A stretch of 42,240 nt of DNA from PCC-7336 sp039817825 (lineage in GTDB: Bacteria > Cyanobacteriota > Cyanobacteriia > Thermostichales > PCC-7336): assembly GCA_039817825.1 (NCBI GenBank), contig JBCBVA010000018.1, positions 1-42,240 on the forward strand. The letters run 5' to 3'. The notes below the pieces were generated by a model. It was not told the DNA's origin, ran no database searches, and was given only the letters and a program-made list of their open reading frames with translations. Position numbers and translations under genes: made by a program. How positions within the stretch are numbered: position 1 is the stretch's first letter; every line of letters begins with the position of its first letter. This document shows positions 7,790 to 18,041 of the stretch, piece after piece.

Positions 7790-9571
7790 CTACACAGCCC
7801 CAGTGGTGAGCTGACCAGCAATCACATCCTGATAGCTGCCCGAGCGAACAATCCGTCCCTTCTCCAGCGCATAAATGCGATCGCAATGTTCCAACGTTGT
7901 CAGACGGTGAGCCACAACAATCAACGTCTTCGAGCCAGCCAGATTGTTAATCGCGTCACCAATCAATCGCTCGGTATCGTTATCCAGGGCGGACGTAGCT
8001 TCGTCCAGCACCAAAATTTCCCGCTGATGGTAGAGCGCCCGCGCAATCCCAATGCGCTGCCGCTGTCCCCCCGACAATCGCATCCCCCGCTCGCCAACCT
8101 GAGTGTCAACCCCTTCTGGCAACTCCCGCACCAGTTCCCCCAACTGAGCCGCCTCAATCGCATACTGCAACTGCTGGCGATCGATCTCCTCATCCGGGAC
8201 ACCAAATGCAATATTGCGCGCCAACGACTCATCCAGCAAGAAAATCGTTTGGGGAATGTAACCTACCAGCTTCTTCCAACTGGGCAAATTGCTGTAAATC
8301 GAGCGCTCGTCAATCTGAATATCCCCAGACTCCAACCGCAACAGCCCCAAAATTACGTCAACCAACGTCGTCTTGCCGGCCCCAGAGGTCCCGATCAAGC
8401 CAATCGATTCCCCCTTTCGAATCGTCATCGAAATCCCATCCAGAGACACCGTTGCCGCCTCGGGATAGCGATAGACCAAACTCTGCAGCACCAGGTCGTG
8501 TTTAAAGGTGAGCGGACGAGAAGATTGCGGAGTGGATGCAGCCACATCGCGATCGCATTCGCTCACCTCTTTGAGGTCGTGGTACAGCGAGTCCAGCGTA
8601 AACGTCGAATTTCGCATCCGGCCCAATGCTTGCACCATCTGACTGCAGGCCGGAATCAGACGCAGCGCCGTCACGGCAAAAACACCCATGCTAGAGATCG
8701 CCGCCTGAAAATCCTGCTCCAGAAAGAACTGCGAAATGCAGACAAATCCCACCACCGCAATCATCATCACCGCTTCGATCAATGTGCGGGGAATAAACAG
8801 GGCACTGCTAAACCGAGTATCCATCCGAGATTCGCGGGCCAGGGTTTTACCCAAATCCTGCTGGAAGTAGTCTTCACAGCCCAACACGCGAGTTTCTTTC
8901 AATCCACCCAGACCGTGTCCCACTGCTTTAATCGTCTGTTCGCGAGCTTGGCCCGCCACAATCCCCCAATCTTTAATGCGCTTGCTGAGGAAAAAGAAGC
9001 ACAAAAAGGCCGGTAGCAATGTCCCCACCGACAGCAAAAACAAGGTGATGTCGGTAACCGCCAGAAGCCCCACCAAAATGGCAATGACGATCGCGTTCGA
9101 GCAGGTCTCGGCCAACGGAACCGCCACCAAATTACTGAACCGCTGGGCTTCGGTCACAATCCGATTGACAAATTCAGAGGAATTGCGGTTGATGTGAAAT
9201 TCGTAGGGGGAGGTCAGATACGAGCGGAATAGCCGCAGTCGCACAGCAGCCCGCTGATCGAACAGCGTTCGATACGTGTAGTACTTGCCAAATAGGAAGA
9301 CCACCGACTTGATAACGAACACGCAGATAATGAACAGCCCCAGCAGAATCACCAGTTGGCTGTCTGTTTCTAGCCCCAAACGAGCGGAAACCCCACTGAG
9401 AAATCCATTATTGCGAGCCAGCTCCGGCTGACCGGCCACTGTCAAGAACGGGCCAATCATCCCGATGCCAAACGCCTCCAGCAGCGATGTCACCAGAAAC
9501 ACCATCAGCAGCCCCACGAGCTGGTTCGTTCGACCAGAAAATACATATAGAAATTTTCGAAGAAAGCTCAT
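7790..9571 (-). CDS. ABC exporter (fused permease-ATPase), PglK/MsbA-like
   Basis: This 593-residue half-transporter should dimerise in the inner membrane and flip a lipid-linked glycan or lipid. An N-terminal six-helix exporter domain (about residues 15-320) is followed by the nucleotide-binding domain. That domain has Walker A GTSGAGKTT near 390, signature LSGGQRQR near 497, Walker B ILVLDEATSALD near 518 and the switch His in VVAHRL. The sequence most resembles PglK-type flippases for lipid-linked oligosaccharides. It is the last gene of the polysaccharide locus, 41 bp after a GT4 gene, and no Wzx is present in the window, so it may serve as the flippase. The ATG at 9571 has an AAAGGA ribosome site. 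Substrate is inferred from context. Confidence 0.9.
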   Translation of the reverse strand: MSFLRKFLYVFSGRTNQLVGLLMVFLVTSLLEAFGIGMIGPFLTVAGQPELARNNGFLSGVSARLGLETDSQLVILLGLFIICVFVIKSVVFLFGKYYTYRTLFDQRAAVRLRLFRSYLTSPYEFHINRNSSEFVNRIVTEAQRFSNLVAVPLAETCSNAIVIAILVGLLAVTDITLFLLSVGTLLPAFLCFFFLSKRIKDWGIVAGQAREQTIKAVGHGLGGLKETRVLGCEDYFQQDLGKTLARESRMDTRFSSALFIPRTLIEAVMMIAVVGFVCISQFFLEQDFQAAISSMGVFAVTALRLIPACSQMVQALGRMRNSTFTLDSLYHDLKEVSECDRDVAASTPQSSRPLTFKHDLVLQSLVYRYPEAATVSLDGISMTIRKGESIGLIGTSGAGKTTLVDVILGLLRLESGDIQIDERSIYSNLPSWKKLVGYIPQTIFLLDESLARNIAFGVPDEEIDRQQLQYAIEAAQLGELVRELPEGVDTQVGERGMRLSGGQRQRIGIARALYHQREILVLDEATSALDNDTERLIGDAINNLAGSKTLIVVAHRLTTLEHCDRIYALEKGRIVRSGSYQDVIAGQLTTGAV

Positions 9572-9612
9572 GCAGGTTGTCCTTTGGGGCTGAAATGACT
9601 GGGGTCAAAGAC

Positions 9613-10875
9613 TTAGGAGGGAAGTATCGGATTGGAAATGGACGCAGATACTTGGTTGGCGATCGCCGTGAAATACTCTGCCAACCGCCCCCCCTCAATT
9701 GCAGCGTCGTGGTCGCGACAGACCCGTCGCCGTCCCTCATGCCCCATCTCAGTCAGGGTATCTAGCGGGGTATCTAATGCTTCGTTAATCGCATCTGTCA
9801 GAGCCTCCACCGAACCGGCAGGCACCAGCCATCCGCAGTCCCCATCCCCCACCAGCTCGGGAATGCCAGCAACATAGGTGGAAATGACCGGACGGCCCAC
9901 TGCCAGGGCTTCCATAATCACCACCGGCAACCCCTCCGCAAAACTGGGCAGCACCAGCACTTGAGCATCTTGAATGTGTTGGCGCACGGTATCGCTATCT
10001 GCCCAACCGGTGATGTGCACGCAATCCTCCAGTCCGTAGCGATCGATGGCCATCATCACGGGTTCTCGCAAATGGCCGTCCCCAATCAGAACGACATCTA
10101 ATTTGCAGCCGCGATCTAGAAGGCGATCGATCGCTTCAACCAGCAGTAAATGTCCCTTCTGCTCTGCCAATCGGCCCACGCACACCAATTTGGGATATCT
10201 AGGCATCGGTTTGACTGCATCGGCATCGAGGAATGCGGCATCCAATCCGCAATGAATAATGCGAATCTTGCCCCAATACCGATAGTCGCACCAGCGACAC
10301 AGTTGGCTTTTGCCGTAAGAACTAATGGCAACGACGAACGCTGCGCGCATAATTTTTTCCGGCAGGGCAATACCCAGCGGATCGTCAAATTCTTCCGGGC
10401 CGTGGGCTGTAAAGCTGTAGGTTGGCCCCCCCAACATCCGACACAGCATGGCAACCGTAGTGGAATTGGTGCCGAAATGGGCGTGAACGTGATCCACACT
10501 GACTTGCATCAGCCAGTGTAGGAGCAAGCAAGCCTCCATCAGGTAGGCCCAGTGAACCACCAGCCCCCGTTCCGAGCGTAGCCCCATCCTGCAGGCATGA
10601 CCGAACGCCTGCCAAAACGCTGCCGGACGGGTAACAGCTGTTTTGACCGTTGCCCCCAGTAACGCGGCCAAACCGTTGCCCAAAATAAATCGGGTTTTAT
10701 CGTGCTCTGCAATATCTTGGCTGTCTACCAATTCATCCGCACAGGAACGGATGGAAAACCGATGCACCTCAACACCGTGCGCCTCTAGGGCATGGATCTC
10801 CCGCCGCACAAAGCTGTGGCTGACTTTAGGGTATTGGTTGACTAAATAGGCAACCGTGGTGGGGCGTTCTGACAT
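9613..10875 (-). CDS. GT4-family glycosyltransferase, WcaL-like
   Basis: This is a 420-residue retaining glycosyltransferase with the GT-B fold. The N-terminal acceptor domain starts VAYLVNQYPKVSHSFVRREI, a pattern of the WcaL/exopolysaccharide GT4 group. HVHAHFG lies near residue 130. The donor-binding half contains VCVGRLAEQKG (about 230) and an E-x7-E motif in AEGLPVVIMEA (about 315-325). It is expected to add a sugar from a nucleotide donor to a lipid-linked glycan at the cytoplasmic face. It lies between a GT2 gene (70 bp upstream) and the ABC exporter (41 bp downstream), all on the same strand, so co-transcription is likely. The sugar specificity is unknown. Confidence 0.9.
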   Translation of the reverse strand: MSERPTTVAYLVNQYPKVSHSFVRREIHALEAHGVEVHRFSIRSCADELVDSQDIAEHDKTRFILGNGLAALLGATVKTAVTRPAAFWQAFGHACRMGLRSERGLVVHWAYLMEACLLLHWLMQVSVDHVHAHFGTNSTTVAMLCRMLGGPTYSFTAHGPEEFDDPLGIALPEKIMRAAFVVAISSYGKSQLCRWCDYRYWGKIRIIHCGLDAAFLDADAVKPMPRYPKLVCVGRLAEQKGHLLLVEAIDRLLDRGCKLDVVLIGDGHLREPVMMAIDRYGLEDCVHITGWADSDTVRQHIQDAQVLVLPSFAEGLPVVIMEALAVGRPVISTYVAGIPELVGDGDCGWLVPAGSVEALTDAINEALDTPLDTLTEMGHEGRRRVCRDHDAAIEGGRLAEYFTAIANQVSASISNPILPS

Positions 10876-10945
10876 GTGAGTGAGATCCTGGTGTGGAGTG
10901 AGATCCGAATAGTCGATTAGGGAGGCCCGATCGCGAGCAAGGCCT

Positions 10946-11986
10946 CTAAGACGGGGCAGATGGAGCCGGTGAGTTGCCCTTGTATTCGATCAGCACGGCA
11001 TCTTTTCGCCTCAGACGATTGACCCGGTATCTAAGCTGCCCCACCATCTGCGGCAGCTTGGACAGAGTGCAATAGTAGGCGTACAGGCGAGCGTGCTGCG
11101 AACAGTCGTCGTAAACCTGGCGACGATAGCGGTAGATTTTCCACCCTAAAACTCCGTAGCCCAACAGCAGCAGCAAACTGAGACCGTACGTCGGCAGGAC
11201 TAACCCCACAGATAGGAGCGGCACGATTAATCCGCACAGCCAGCCGCTGCGAACTTCTTTTCGCATGTAACTCTCTGGAGGAGCACCGTGGCGGGCATAG
11301 CCTTCTGCCACCGCCCAGCCACCGCGTACCGATCGCTTCCACCACTGGCCAAACCGATAAATGGCGGCATCGTGCAGGGTCATATCGGCATCAATCCGCC
11401 AAATCTTCCACCCCTTAGCCCGCAAGCGAATACACATTTCTGGTTCTTCCCCCGCAATCAGCTTGGGGTTGTACCCATCCACCTGACGAATGGCCTCCAC
11501 CCGCATCAAGGCATCGCCGCCGCAGGCATTGGCTTCACCCACAGGGGTGTTCCATTCCATATCAGCTAACCGGTTGTAGGGAGACGCATCCGGCAACCGT
11601 TCCCGTCGGCGACCGCACACCACCGCCAGGGACTCGTCTTTAGTAATAAATTCCAGGGCGCTGTCCAACCAGCCATCTACCAGCTCGCAATCGCCATCGA
11701 TGAACTGGACGTAGTCAAGATCGGGATACTGGTCAATCAAGTACTCAAATCCGGCATTGCGACCGCGAGCCATGGTGAAGGGCACAGACATATCTAGCCG
11801 CACCACCGTCACCCCCAGTTGCTCGGCAGCTTGAATACTGTTATCCGTCGAGCCCGAATCCACATAAACCACCGGCATGGTCGGGGGCAATTGAGCTTGC
11901 AGGGACTGTAAGCAACGGACCAAGCGATCGCCCTCGTTGCGCCCAATGGTGACGACTCCAATCGTCGGTCGATCGGCAGCAGCCAT
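10946..11986 (-). CDS. GT2-family glycosyltransferase
   Basis: This 346-residue enzyme has a GT-A domain at the N terminus: IGVVTIGRNEGDRLVRCLQS, VYVDSGSTDNS (about 40-50), and a metal-binding region FIDGDCELVDGW near residue 95-106. AGEEPEMCIRLRAKGW (about 178) supplies the catalytic acidic pair. A hydrophobic C-terminal segment (about 255-285) should anchor it to the membrane. It probably adds a sugar to a growing lipid-linked unit. A GAGG ribosome site precedes the ATG at 11986. It lies 93 bp after another GT2 gene in the polysaccharide locus. Donor and acceptor are unknown. Confidence 0.9.
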   Translation of the reverse strand: MAAADRPTIGVVTIGRNEGDRLVRCLQSLQAQLPPTMPVVYVDSGSTDNSIQAAEQLGVTVVRLDMSVPFTMARGRNAGFEYLIDQYPDLDYVQFIDGDCELVDGWLDSALEFITKDESLAVVCGRRRERLPDASPYNRLADMEWNTPVGEANACGGDALMRVEAIRQVDGYNPKLIAGEEPEMCIRLRAKGWKIWRIDADMTLHDAAIYRFGQWWKRSVRGGWAVAEGYARHGAPPESYMRKEVRSGWLCGLIVPLLSVGLVLPTYGLSLLLLLGYGVLGWKIYRYRRQVYDDCSQHARLYAYYCTLSKLPQMVGQLRYRVNRLRRKDAVLIEYKGNSPAPSAPS

Positions 11987-12079
11987 ATCAGTAGCCTCTT
12001 AAGAAATGATCGTGGAAATGACTGCAGCCAGCATGACCATTACTGGGCTGATGCAAGTCGGGTGAAAACAACATCTGCA

Positions 12080-13306
12080 TCAATCACGCTCCGTCCGTAC
12101 CCAATCTTTCTGGGGAGACACCAGAAACTTCAGGTAAATAGGAAGCTTCCACAGCACGTAAAAGGGAATGCTCAGCAGCTGCATCAAGGACAGTTCGGGG
12201 GGTCGCCACTTCAGTGCCGCCACCCCAATTGCAGCCACCAGCACACCACAGGCGATCGTCTGCACGATCGCTGGCCACATCACACCAGCCGCAATCGCCA
12301 TAATTGCCGTAGCCACCGCCAGACCAACCCCAATCGCCACCCACAAAGAGAGGGGAGGAATGGCTAAATCCAGAGCTAACATCAATAGCCCCAATCGCCG
12401 CTGCCGAACCGCTGCCACCAGCAGCTGGGGAACGTAGGTGGTCAGAGACTCCAAATGACCGTGCTCCCAGCGGGTGCGCTGACTGGTGGCGGCGTCTTCG
12501 CTGCTGGGCAACTGACCGGTGACAACATAGTCAGTAGCCAAGGTGGGAGGGTATCCGGCGATCGCCAAATCAATTCCCAATTTCATGTCTTCCACGATGT
12601 GACCGCTGGCTACTTCAACTTGCTGCAATGCTTGCCAAGGAAACGCCATTCCGGTTCCCCCCAACAAGATGGGCATTCCCAAAGACGACAGTCCTCCTGC
12701 CCGGACGCGATTTTTGACCGTGAACGCAAAGGCCGATACCCCGTCTTTGGGGGACGGGTTGGGAGGGGAAGCCATTCGATAGACAGCCTGGACCGGACGG
12801 TTGCTAACTGCTGCTCGCTCGGCGATCGCCGCGAGAGTTCCGTCTGACACGTGACAATCGGCGTCAACCATAACGACAACATCTGGAGGTGAGTCGGATG
12901 CAGCCTCGATATGCTGAAGCCCAAAATCGAGAGCGTATCCTTTTCCTCTCAACTCCGCATCGGTTCGCTCCAGCACCTGGACGTTGTACTCGCGGGAGAT
13001 CGCCGCAGTTTCATCCGTACAGTTATCCGCAATCACGCAAATCTGTTGAGGATCGTCCACCTCCTGCAGCAAATTCTGCAGAGTGGTGCCAATTCCGGCA
13101 GCCTCATTGTGGGCAGGGACTAGTACCCTAAACGCCGCTAGGGATTCGGGAGCACCTGGAGATTCTGAACTGTCGGCAGCTGAAGGCTGGCGTGACGTCA
13201 GTAATGCAGCAAAGACCTCAATTCCAAGTAGCACGTTCAGCAGCAGATAGACCGCTGCTGCCAATCCAAATCCAAGTCCAATCAGTTCCAACACCAGTTG
13301 CACCAC
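12080..13306 (-). CDS. Membrane GT2-family glycosyltransferase, NodC/cellulose-synthase-like
   Basis: This 408-residue protein has an N-terminal membrane helix (about 5-35), a GT2 catalytic domain and two or three C-terminal helices. In the catalytic domain, RVLVPAHNEAAGIGTTL starts near 60, the DxD-like motif VVMVDADCHV lies near 145, and the acceptor-site motif QRTRW lies in TSQRTRWEHGH near 285. A QxxRW motif with flanking helices is typical of enzymes that build or initiate membrane-associated polysaccharides. Translation probably starts at GTG 13306 (or the next GTG), with GAGGAG upstream. It begins a run of four same-strand genes ending in the ABC exporter. Confidence 0.88.
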   Translation of the reverse strand: MVQLVLELIGLGFGLAAAVYLLLNVLLGIEVFAALLTSRQPSAADSSESPGAPESLAAFRVLVPAHNEAAGIGTTLQNLLQEVDDPQQICVIADNCTDETAAISREYNVQVLERTDAELRGKGYALDFGLQHIEAASDSPPDVVVMVDADCHVSDGTLAAIAERAAVSNRPVQAVYRMASPPNPSPKDGVSAFAFTVKNRVRAGGLSSLGMPILLGGTGMAFPWQALQQVEVASGHIVEDMKLGIDLAIAGYPPTLATDYVVTGQLPSSEDAATSQRTRWEHGHLESLTTYVPQLLVAAVRQRRLGLLMLALDLAIPPLSLWVAIGVGLAVATAIMAIAAGVMWPAIVQTIACGVLVAAIGVAALKWRPPELSLMQLLSIPFYVLWKLPIYLKFLVSPQKDWVRTERD

Positions 13307-13820
13307 CAGAGTGAACGCTCCTCAATCAACGACTCGCACAAGACCGTATTACCGGACAAACTTCAAATCAAACCGTTTAATAAATCACACTGTGGCGTCA
13401 AACGTTCCATATAAGACCCGTAACTCCGATCTGAGCGGCAGTGCAGTTACAGCCGTCTGCCTCCGACCGGGCACAGACAGCTCCTGTAAAACCTCGCTAC
13501 AGAGTCGAGCGCTCTTTGTTTTTTAGGCATTGACCTAAGCAAGCATCAGCCAGATAAGTTCAGAACCTTATCGCTCAAATACCGACTTGAAGCATCAATC
13601 TGAGGTTGTCCTAAGAAAATGTATAAACCTTACTAAAATCACTCCTTCAGTATACGTTAATGCGACATATATAAAGTTACAAACAAAACATCTTATGCAA
13701 CGATCTTGCGATATTGCCATCGCCCAATATCGAATCTTATCTCAGCCAATTTCGAACTCTAAGAATGATAGAAGTGGCGCAACACTTAGCAACGCCCAAC
13801 AGATTTAACGATCTAAATAA
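13307..13820. other. Intergenic region inside the polysaccharide locus, no gene seen
   Basis: About 514 bases separate the Wzy-like gene from the GT2 gene. The region is AT-rich in its right half. The short frames in it have no family likeness and no ribosome sites. It is a likely place for a separate promoter driving the four downstream genes, but I cannot point to a convincing promoter pair. Confidence 0.4.
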
Positions 13821-15254
13821 TTAGCTTGACTGTGGGAATGAAGGACGGGGCATTGGATCTAGAGGATCGTATTCGGGAGAAGACTTTTTTCGTGGAGTAA
13901 TCATCCAATTAGACGGAAGACCTGCATTTAGAGAAACAGCGATGTAGAGCGGCCAAAACATCGTATACAGATTTGACGTGAGGCTTTCAGTCATATTGTT
14001 GACTAAAAAAATAATTGTGTAGCCAAGTGGGAATAGATTCACCGGATCAATGGGTAAGTAAGCCTGCTTCAAAGCACGTCGCAACGTTGTAAAGATATTG
14101 AGTACAAAGAACCCAAACCCAATCAGACCAACATCTAATGCAATTTCTAGAAAGCCATTGTGGGCATGCGGAACATTGTAGGCCCCTCGGAAGTAATAAT
14201 CGATCGCCTGCGAATAAGAACTCGTCTGTGTCCAGAATGCCCCTCGACCAAATCCCAGGAATGGATTTTCTTTGAATAGCGCTTCAATGGAGATGCCCCA
14301 AAAGACGGTTCGACCAGTCAGGGTGGGATCTTTCCCCATGCTAGTGAGGATTTCTTCCCAATACCCAAATACGGCGACGCCGACAACTAACAAAACCATG
14401 GCCACCAAGTCGAGCAACAAGATCGTCTTCCGTCCCCTCCATTTAAAGCGCGGATAAATCGCTAGCGTTGCAATGAGAAACAGAGCGAGGGCTGTTCCCG
14501 TACCGGACGTCGTTTTAAGCACGAAAATAAATGCCAACACACTCAGGAACGAGAAGCACCGCTGCCGAGATAGTCCAAACCATTTCACTGGGGATGGACG
14601 CCTGGCCATGATGATAAATAAGAGGGCACTGATGAGCGAATAGGCGCTCGCACCGTTTTTGTGAGTGTGAATCCCTGTCCATGCTCCCACAAACACCCTC
14701 TGATCGACCCCCACTGAAGGCATTCCGAACACAAGCATGTAGTTGAGTAGCACAAAGAACGCCGCCACAAAACTGAGCTTAAGCACCAAGTCCCGCGTGT
14801 TAAACGAAGCGGCAAGATAAAGGCCAAAGGCGGTCATGGGCAAAAACTGCGATCGCACCACAAACAGGGTCTCCGGCCCAATACCCGACCAGGTAAACGA
14901 CATGGTAACCAGGAAAATCACTAAAAACAGGGCGATATTTCGCTTGAATTTGAAATGCAGTGACTTGTAGCGTAGGAGAACAAAAATCAGCGAGACTAGG
15001 GCCAGAAAGTAGCGAGACATGGAGAGGATCGCCGATGGCATGCCAATGTCTTCAAGGGCATTGGAGAAAAACATAAACCCCAAGCCGACAAACAGCATTT
15101 CAAAGACTTCTAGGTACCGCTTCGCTTTCACCGTCACTGCTACCCCTTTACTTCTAGTACCCCCACCCGTTCTGTAGTCAAAGAACGGGACATTATTGCC
15201 TGTTCGCTGAACGGTCTCGCAGACTCCCACAGCCGTGCTCAAATTGCCCAACAT
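13821..15254 (-). CDS. O-antigen ligase/Wzy-type polymerase family membrane protein
   Basis: This 477-residue multi-spanning protein has about ten hydrophobic segments. It carries the Wzy_C/WaaL region: THKNGASAYSLISALLF in an early periplasmic stretch, then the large loop and PHAHNGFLEIALDVGLIG near residue 365-380. The His in the second motif is typical for the family. It should polymerise or ligate lipid-linked glycans on the periplasmic side. It starts 30 bp after the Wzz/BY-kinase gene, so the two are almost surely co-transcribed, which favours a polymerase role. The first 45 residues are hydrophilic and unusual; translation might start further in, for example near the VKAKRYLEVF segment. 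Confidence 0.85.
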   Translation of the reverse strand: MLGNLSTAVGVCETVQRTGNNVPFFDYRTGGGTRSKGVAVTVKAKRYLEVFEMLFVGLGFMFFSNALEDIGMPSAILSMSRYFLALVSLIFVLLRYKSLHFKFKRNIALFLVIFLVTMSFTWSGIGPETLFVVRSQFLPMTAFGLYLAASFNTRDLVLKLSFVAAFFVLLNYMLVFGMPSVGVDQRVFVGAWTGIHTHKNGASAYSLISALLFIIMARRPSPVKWFGLSRQRCFSFLSVLAFIFVLKTTSGTGTALALFLIATLAIYPRFKWRGRKTILLLDLVAMVLLVVGVAVFGYWEEILTSMGKDPTLTGRTVFWGISIEALFKENPFLGFGRGAFWTQTSSYSQAIDYYFRGAYNVPHAHNGFLEIALDVGLIGFGFFVLNIFTTLRRALKQAYLPIDPVNLFPLGYTIIFLVNNMTESLTSNLYTMFWPLYIAVSLNAGLPSNWMITPRKKSSPEYDPLDPMPRPSFPQSS

Positions 15255-15284
15255 GCTGCGAGCCCCCCCAACAGGGGTCGAGCC

Positions 15285-17411
15285 CTACCTGTAATAGGCT
15301 GCGTAGCGATCGACCTCGTCTCGCTGTCCGTTCACCACCAGTCCCAAAATTGAAATGTCGGAATCGTCCAAGTAGCTTTTCACCATATTGGCGCTGCTAA
15401 CATCGAGAATGCCAGGGCGGGCAACCATGACAGCACCATCAGTCATGCCAGCCAAAATCCCACCATCAGCAGACATCAGCAGAGGGGGGGTATCTAAAAT
15501 AATCCGGTCGTACATTGCCGCCAATTGCGTGAGTACCGACCTGAACTTGTTGTAGTCGGGGGCTAGATTTTTGCCTTGAACCACGTTCGGCAAAATGTCT
15601 AAATTTGGCATGACGGAGCGGATAGCCCACATTAACTTAGTTTCTCCCTCCAAAACCTGGGCCAATCCAGTATCTCCTCCCAATTCCCATACTTCGTGCT
15701 GCTTGGGATGGAACAAATCGCCATCGATCAACAGGGTTCTGAATTGGTTTTGGGCCATAATGCAAGCCAAATTGGCTGCCACCGTAGTCTTACCCTCTTT
15801 CGAGAGAGCGCTGACAACAGCAATTGACTGAGGGGCACTATCTGGCTTGGTGAAATTGAGATTCGTCTGCAGAGCGTGAAACGCCGCACTGGCCGGAGTA
15901 AAGGGGGCTGGCAGCTTGGAGCGATCGCCACTGCGGGCAAACTGTAGCGGCAGGCGCAGTGGATCGAGCTGGGATTGAGCCAAATCCGGCACGTTGGCCA
16001 AAGCCCTATAGTTGAAAAGCTTGTTGACATCGCGGGTAGACTTCACCGATGTGTCCATCAAGTCCAGCGAAAACGCTACCGCAATCGCCAACAACCCCCC
16101 TACAAACCCAGCAGCCGGTATGAGAAGCCCAGCATTATTGCTCTCGGACATTCTGGGTACCAGCGCCGGAGAAATCACGCGGGCATTATTTACCGTCTGG
16201 TTCTCAGCAGCCTGTACTTCCCTCAAGCGGGTTAGTAGCTGTTCGTACGTTCCTTGCGCAGCCGATAGTTGTCGTTCCAACTCACGATGGTTTTGCTCCA
16301 ATTCCGGCAGCACACTGGCTCGTTCGCGCGCAGAATCCAATGTAGATTCAATCGCTACTATTTGACTGGTCAGCGACTCAGCATCCAAATCAGTTTGCAC
16401 GTATTGAGTAATTAAATCCGTGCGTAACTGACTCAATTCCAAGTCATTGAAACTAGCCACCCGCCCCGGTAGTTGCTCGTTGATTCGCTGGCTGAGCAAC
16501 TGCTGCATTTGATCCAGCTCAGATTGCAGCCCTAAGACCAGAGGACTATTTTCCTGAAATCGGGCCTGTTCGGTAGCCAACCGGCTCTGAATATCTTGGA
16601 GGTTAGCAAGCGCCCGCTGAATACCGGGGGAACTTGCCAAATCAACCACCTCAAGCACTCGCTCAGGCGACAGCCCCAGTTGCCTGCGCAGCCGATCTTT
16701 ACGCTGGTTCGCCGCCGATAGCTGGATTCGCAAGGACGCAGCTTCGTCTTGCAATGTCGAAAGACGTGTAGAGGTGGCAGCAGACTCTTGCTGCAGGTCT
16801 AAGATACCGTTCTGCTCTCGAAACTGCCTCAATGCCGTTTCGGCTTCTTGCACCGTTGCTTCGCTCCGGGGCAGTTGATTTTCGATAAATTCACGGGCTC
16901 TGATCACATCCCCCTGATTGACCTCGGCATTGTTCCGAAGGTACATATCGATCAAGGTATTGACGATCTCAGCTGCTTGCTCTGGATCGCTACTGCGGTA
17001 ACCAATTTCAATCACGTCAGTACCGGCAATCAACGTGGTTGTCAGTTCCTGCCTAAAAGCATTAGTGGAGAGCAACTCACCATCGCCATCTCGAAGGCGC
17101 AGCTCGTTGATAGTGTCTCCAATGACCACAACAGACTGAAGAATTTCTAGCTGACTATTCACTGGGTTGTCGTCAAAAGCCAGGTTCTCAATGGAGCCCA
17201 CCTCCTCAGCCACTCCAGTCAATGACGCTTTGCGGTCGACCCCAACAAGGATCTTCCCCTGGGCCATGTAGGTAGGGGATTTCAAAAATAAATATGCAAC
17301 CGCCAGCGCAGGCAATGAAACAAACGCTACTGCTGCAGGCAGCCAGTGCCGCTTGAGAACCGTCCGAAACTCTCCAAAGTCAAACTCTTCTACGTAAGTA
17401 TCGATAGACAT
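15285..17411 (-). CDS. Polysaccharide co-polymerase fused to BY-kinase (Wzz/GumC-Wzc type)
   Basis: This 708-residue inner-membrane protein controls chain length and export of exopolysaccharide. The Wzz domain with the first helix is about residues 15-110. A long coiled-coil periplasmic region (about 180-400) follows, then a second helix near 430. The cytoplasmic tyrosine-kinase domain spans about 520-708. Its ATP motifs are Walker A SALSKEGKTT, Walker A' LLIDGDLFHP and Walker B IILDTPPLL. The Walker A' lacks the usual Arg after the second Asp (DGDLF rather than DxDxR). The C-terminal tyrosine cluster is short (YAAYYR). It heads a two-gene unit with the Wzy-like gene. No outer-membrane Wza partner is in the window. 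Confidence 0.92.
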   Translation of the reverse strand: MSIDTYVEEFDFGEFRTVLKRHWLPAAVAFVSLPALAVAYLFLKSPTYMAQGKILVGVDRKASLTGVAEEVGSIENLAFDDNPVNSQLEILQSVVVIGDTINELRLRDGDGELLSTNAFRQELTTTLIAGTDVIEIGYRSSDPEQAAEIVNTLIDMYLRNNAEVNQGDVIRAREFIENQLPRSEATVQEAETALRQFREQNGILDLQQESAATSTRLSTLQDEAASLRIQLSAANQRKDRLRRQLGLSPERVLEVVDLASSPGIQRALANLQDIQSRLATEQARFQENSPLVLGLQSELDQMQQLLSQRINEQLPGRVASFNDLELSQLRTDLITQYVQTDLDAESLTSQIVAIESTLDSARERASVLPELEQNHRELERQLSAAQGTYEQLLTRLREVQAAENQTVNNARVISPALVPRMSESNNAGLLIPAAGFVGGLLAIAVAFSLDLMDTSVKSTRDVNKLFNYRALANVPDLAQSQLDPLRLPLQFARSGDRSKLPAPFTPASAAFHALQTNLNFTKPDSAPQSIAVVSALSKEGKTTVAANLACIMAQNQFRTLLIDGDLFHPKQHEVWELGGDTGLAQVLEGETKLMWAIRSVMPNLDILPNVVQGKNLAPDYNKFRSVLTQLAAMYDRIILDTPPLLMSADGGILAGMTDGAVMVARPGILDVSSANMVKSYLDDSDISILGLVVNGQRDEVDRYAAYYR

Positions 17412-18041
17412 AGTGGGAGGTACCGAAATCGAAATGCACGAGCAGTAGAAACAAACACACGCTTCATTAGCCCATTAATGACCCAGAAGCGAAAATTCTT
17501 AACAGTGACTTTAACATGAAGAGTAACAAGAATGAGTAAAAACTAAACTCCTACGTAAGTGCGCAAACATAGAACCGAACGTTAGCACTTGTTAAAGTCA
17601 GAAAAAATGAGCCTGATTACTGTTCCCAAAACGGACAATTCAGCTCAAAAAACAAGGGAAACGACTAGATGAAAAACTCGAACTTACTAGACGGAAAACT
17701 AGTGACAGAACAATACCGCTCGGAAAACAAGCTCTATCAATTCGCGCATCTTTGACTCACAGCGATCGCCAAGACTCTTTGCTAAAGAGAGCGATGGCTT
17801 GCAAGCAAACAACTTTCCTTGTTAAACAGTAAACTGACTCTTCACATATGAGAGTGCTTCCATATACAGCACTTGGGGGTGAAGTTGGAGTTAAGCAACT
17901 TCCCATATCGACAATTCAATCCGTAAAACTGAGCGATAGACCTGTACAGAATGTTGAGGGAAGCAACTCGGGAGACAAACATTCAGCGCTATTCCGTAGA
18001 TGATCGCAAGAATGAACAGCTAGCTAGGTCGTAAACAGTCA
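17412..18041. other. Intergenic region upstream of the Wzc-type gene, no gene seen
   Basis: The 630 bases hold no credible coding frame. A small hairpin GAAGTTG...CAACTTC lies at 17881-17902 and a HIP1 core at 17762. The region probably contains the promoter of the kinase-polymerase pair, and the length suggests room for regulation, but no operator can be named. Confidence 0.4.

Noticed and set aside
7739..9016. 425-codon plus-strand frame opposite the ABC exporter
   Set aside because: It is antisense to a gene with full Walker A, signature and Walker B motifs and has no family likeness of its own.
13311..13526. 71-codon plus-strand frame between polysaccharide genes
   Set aside because: Composition is unlike a protein of this genome, and there is no start signal.
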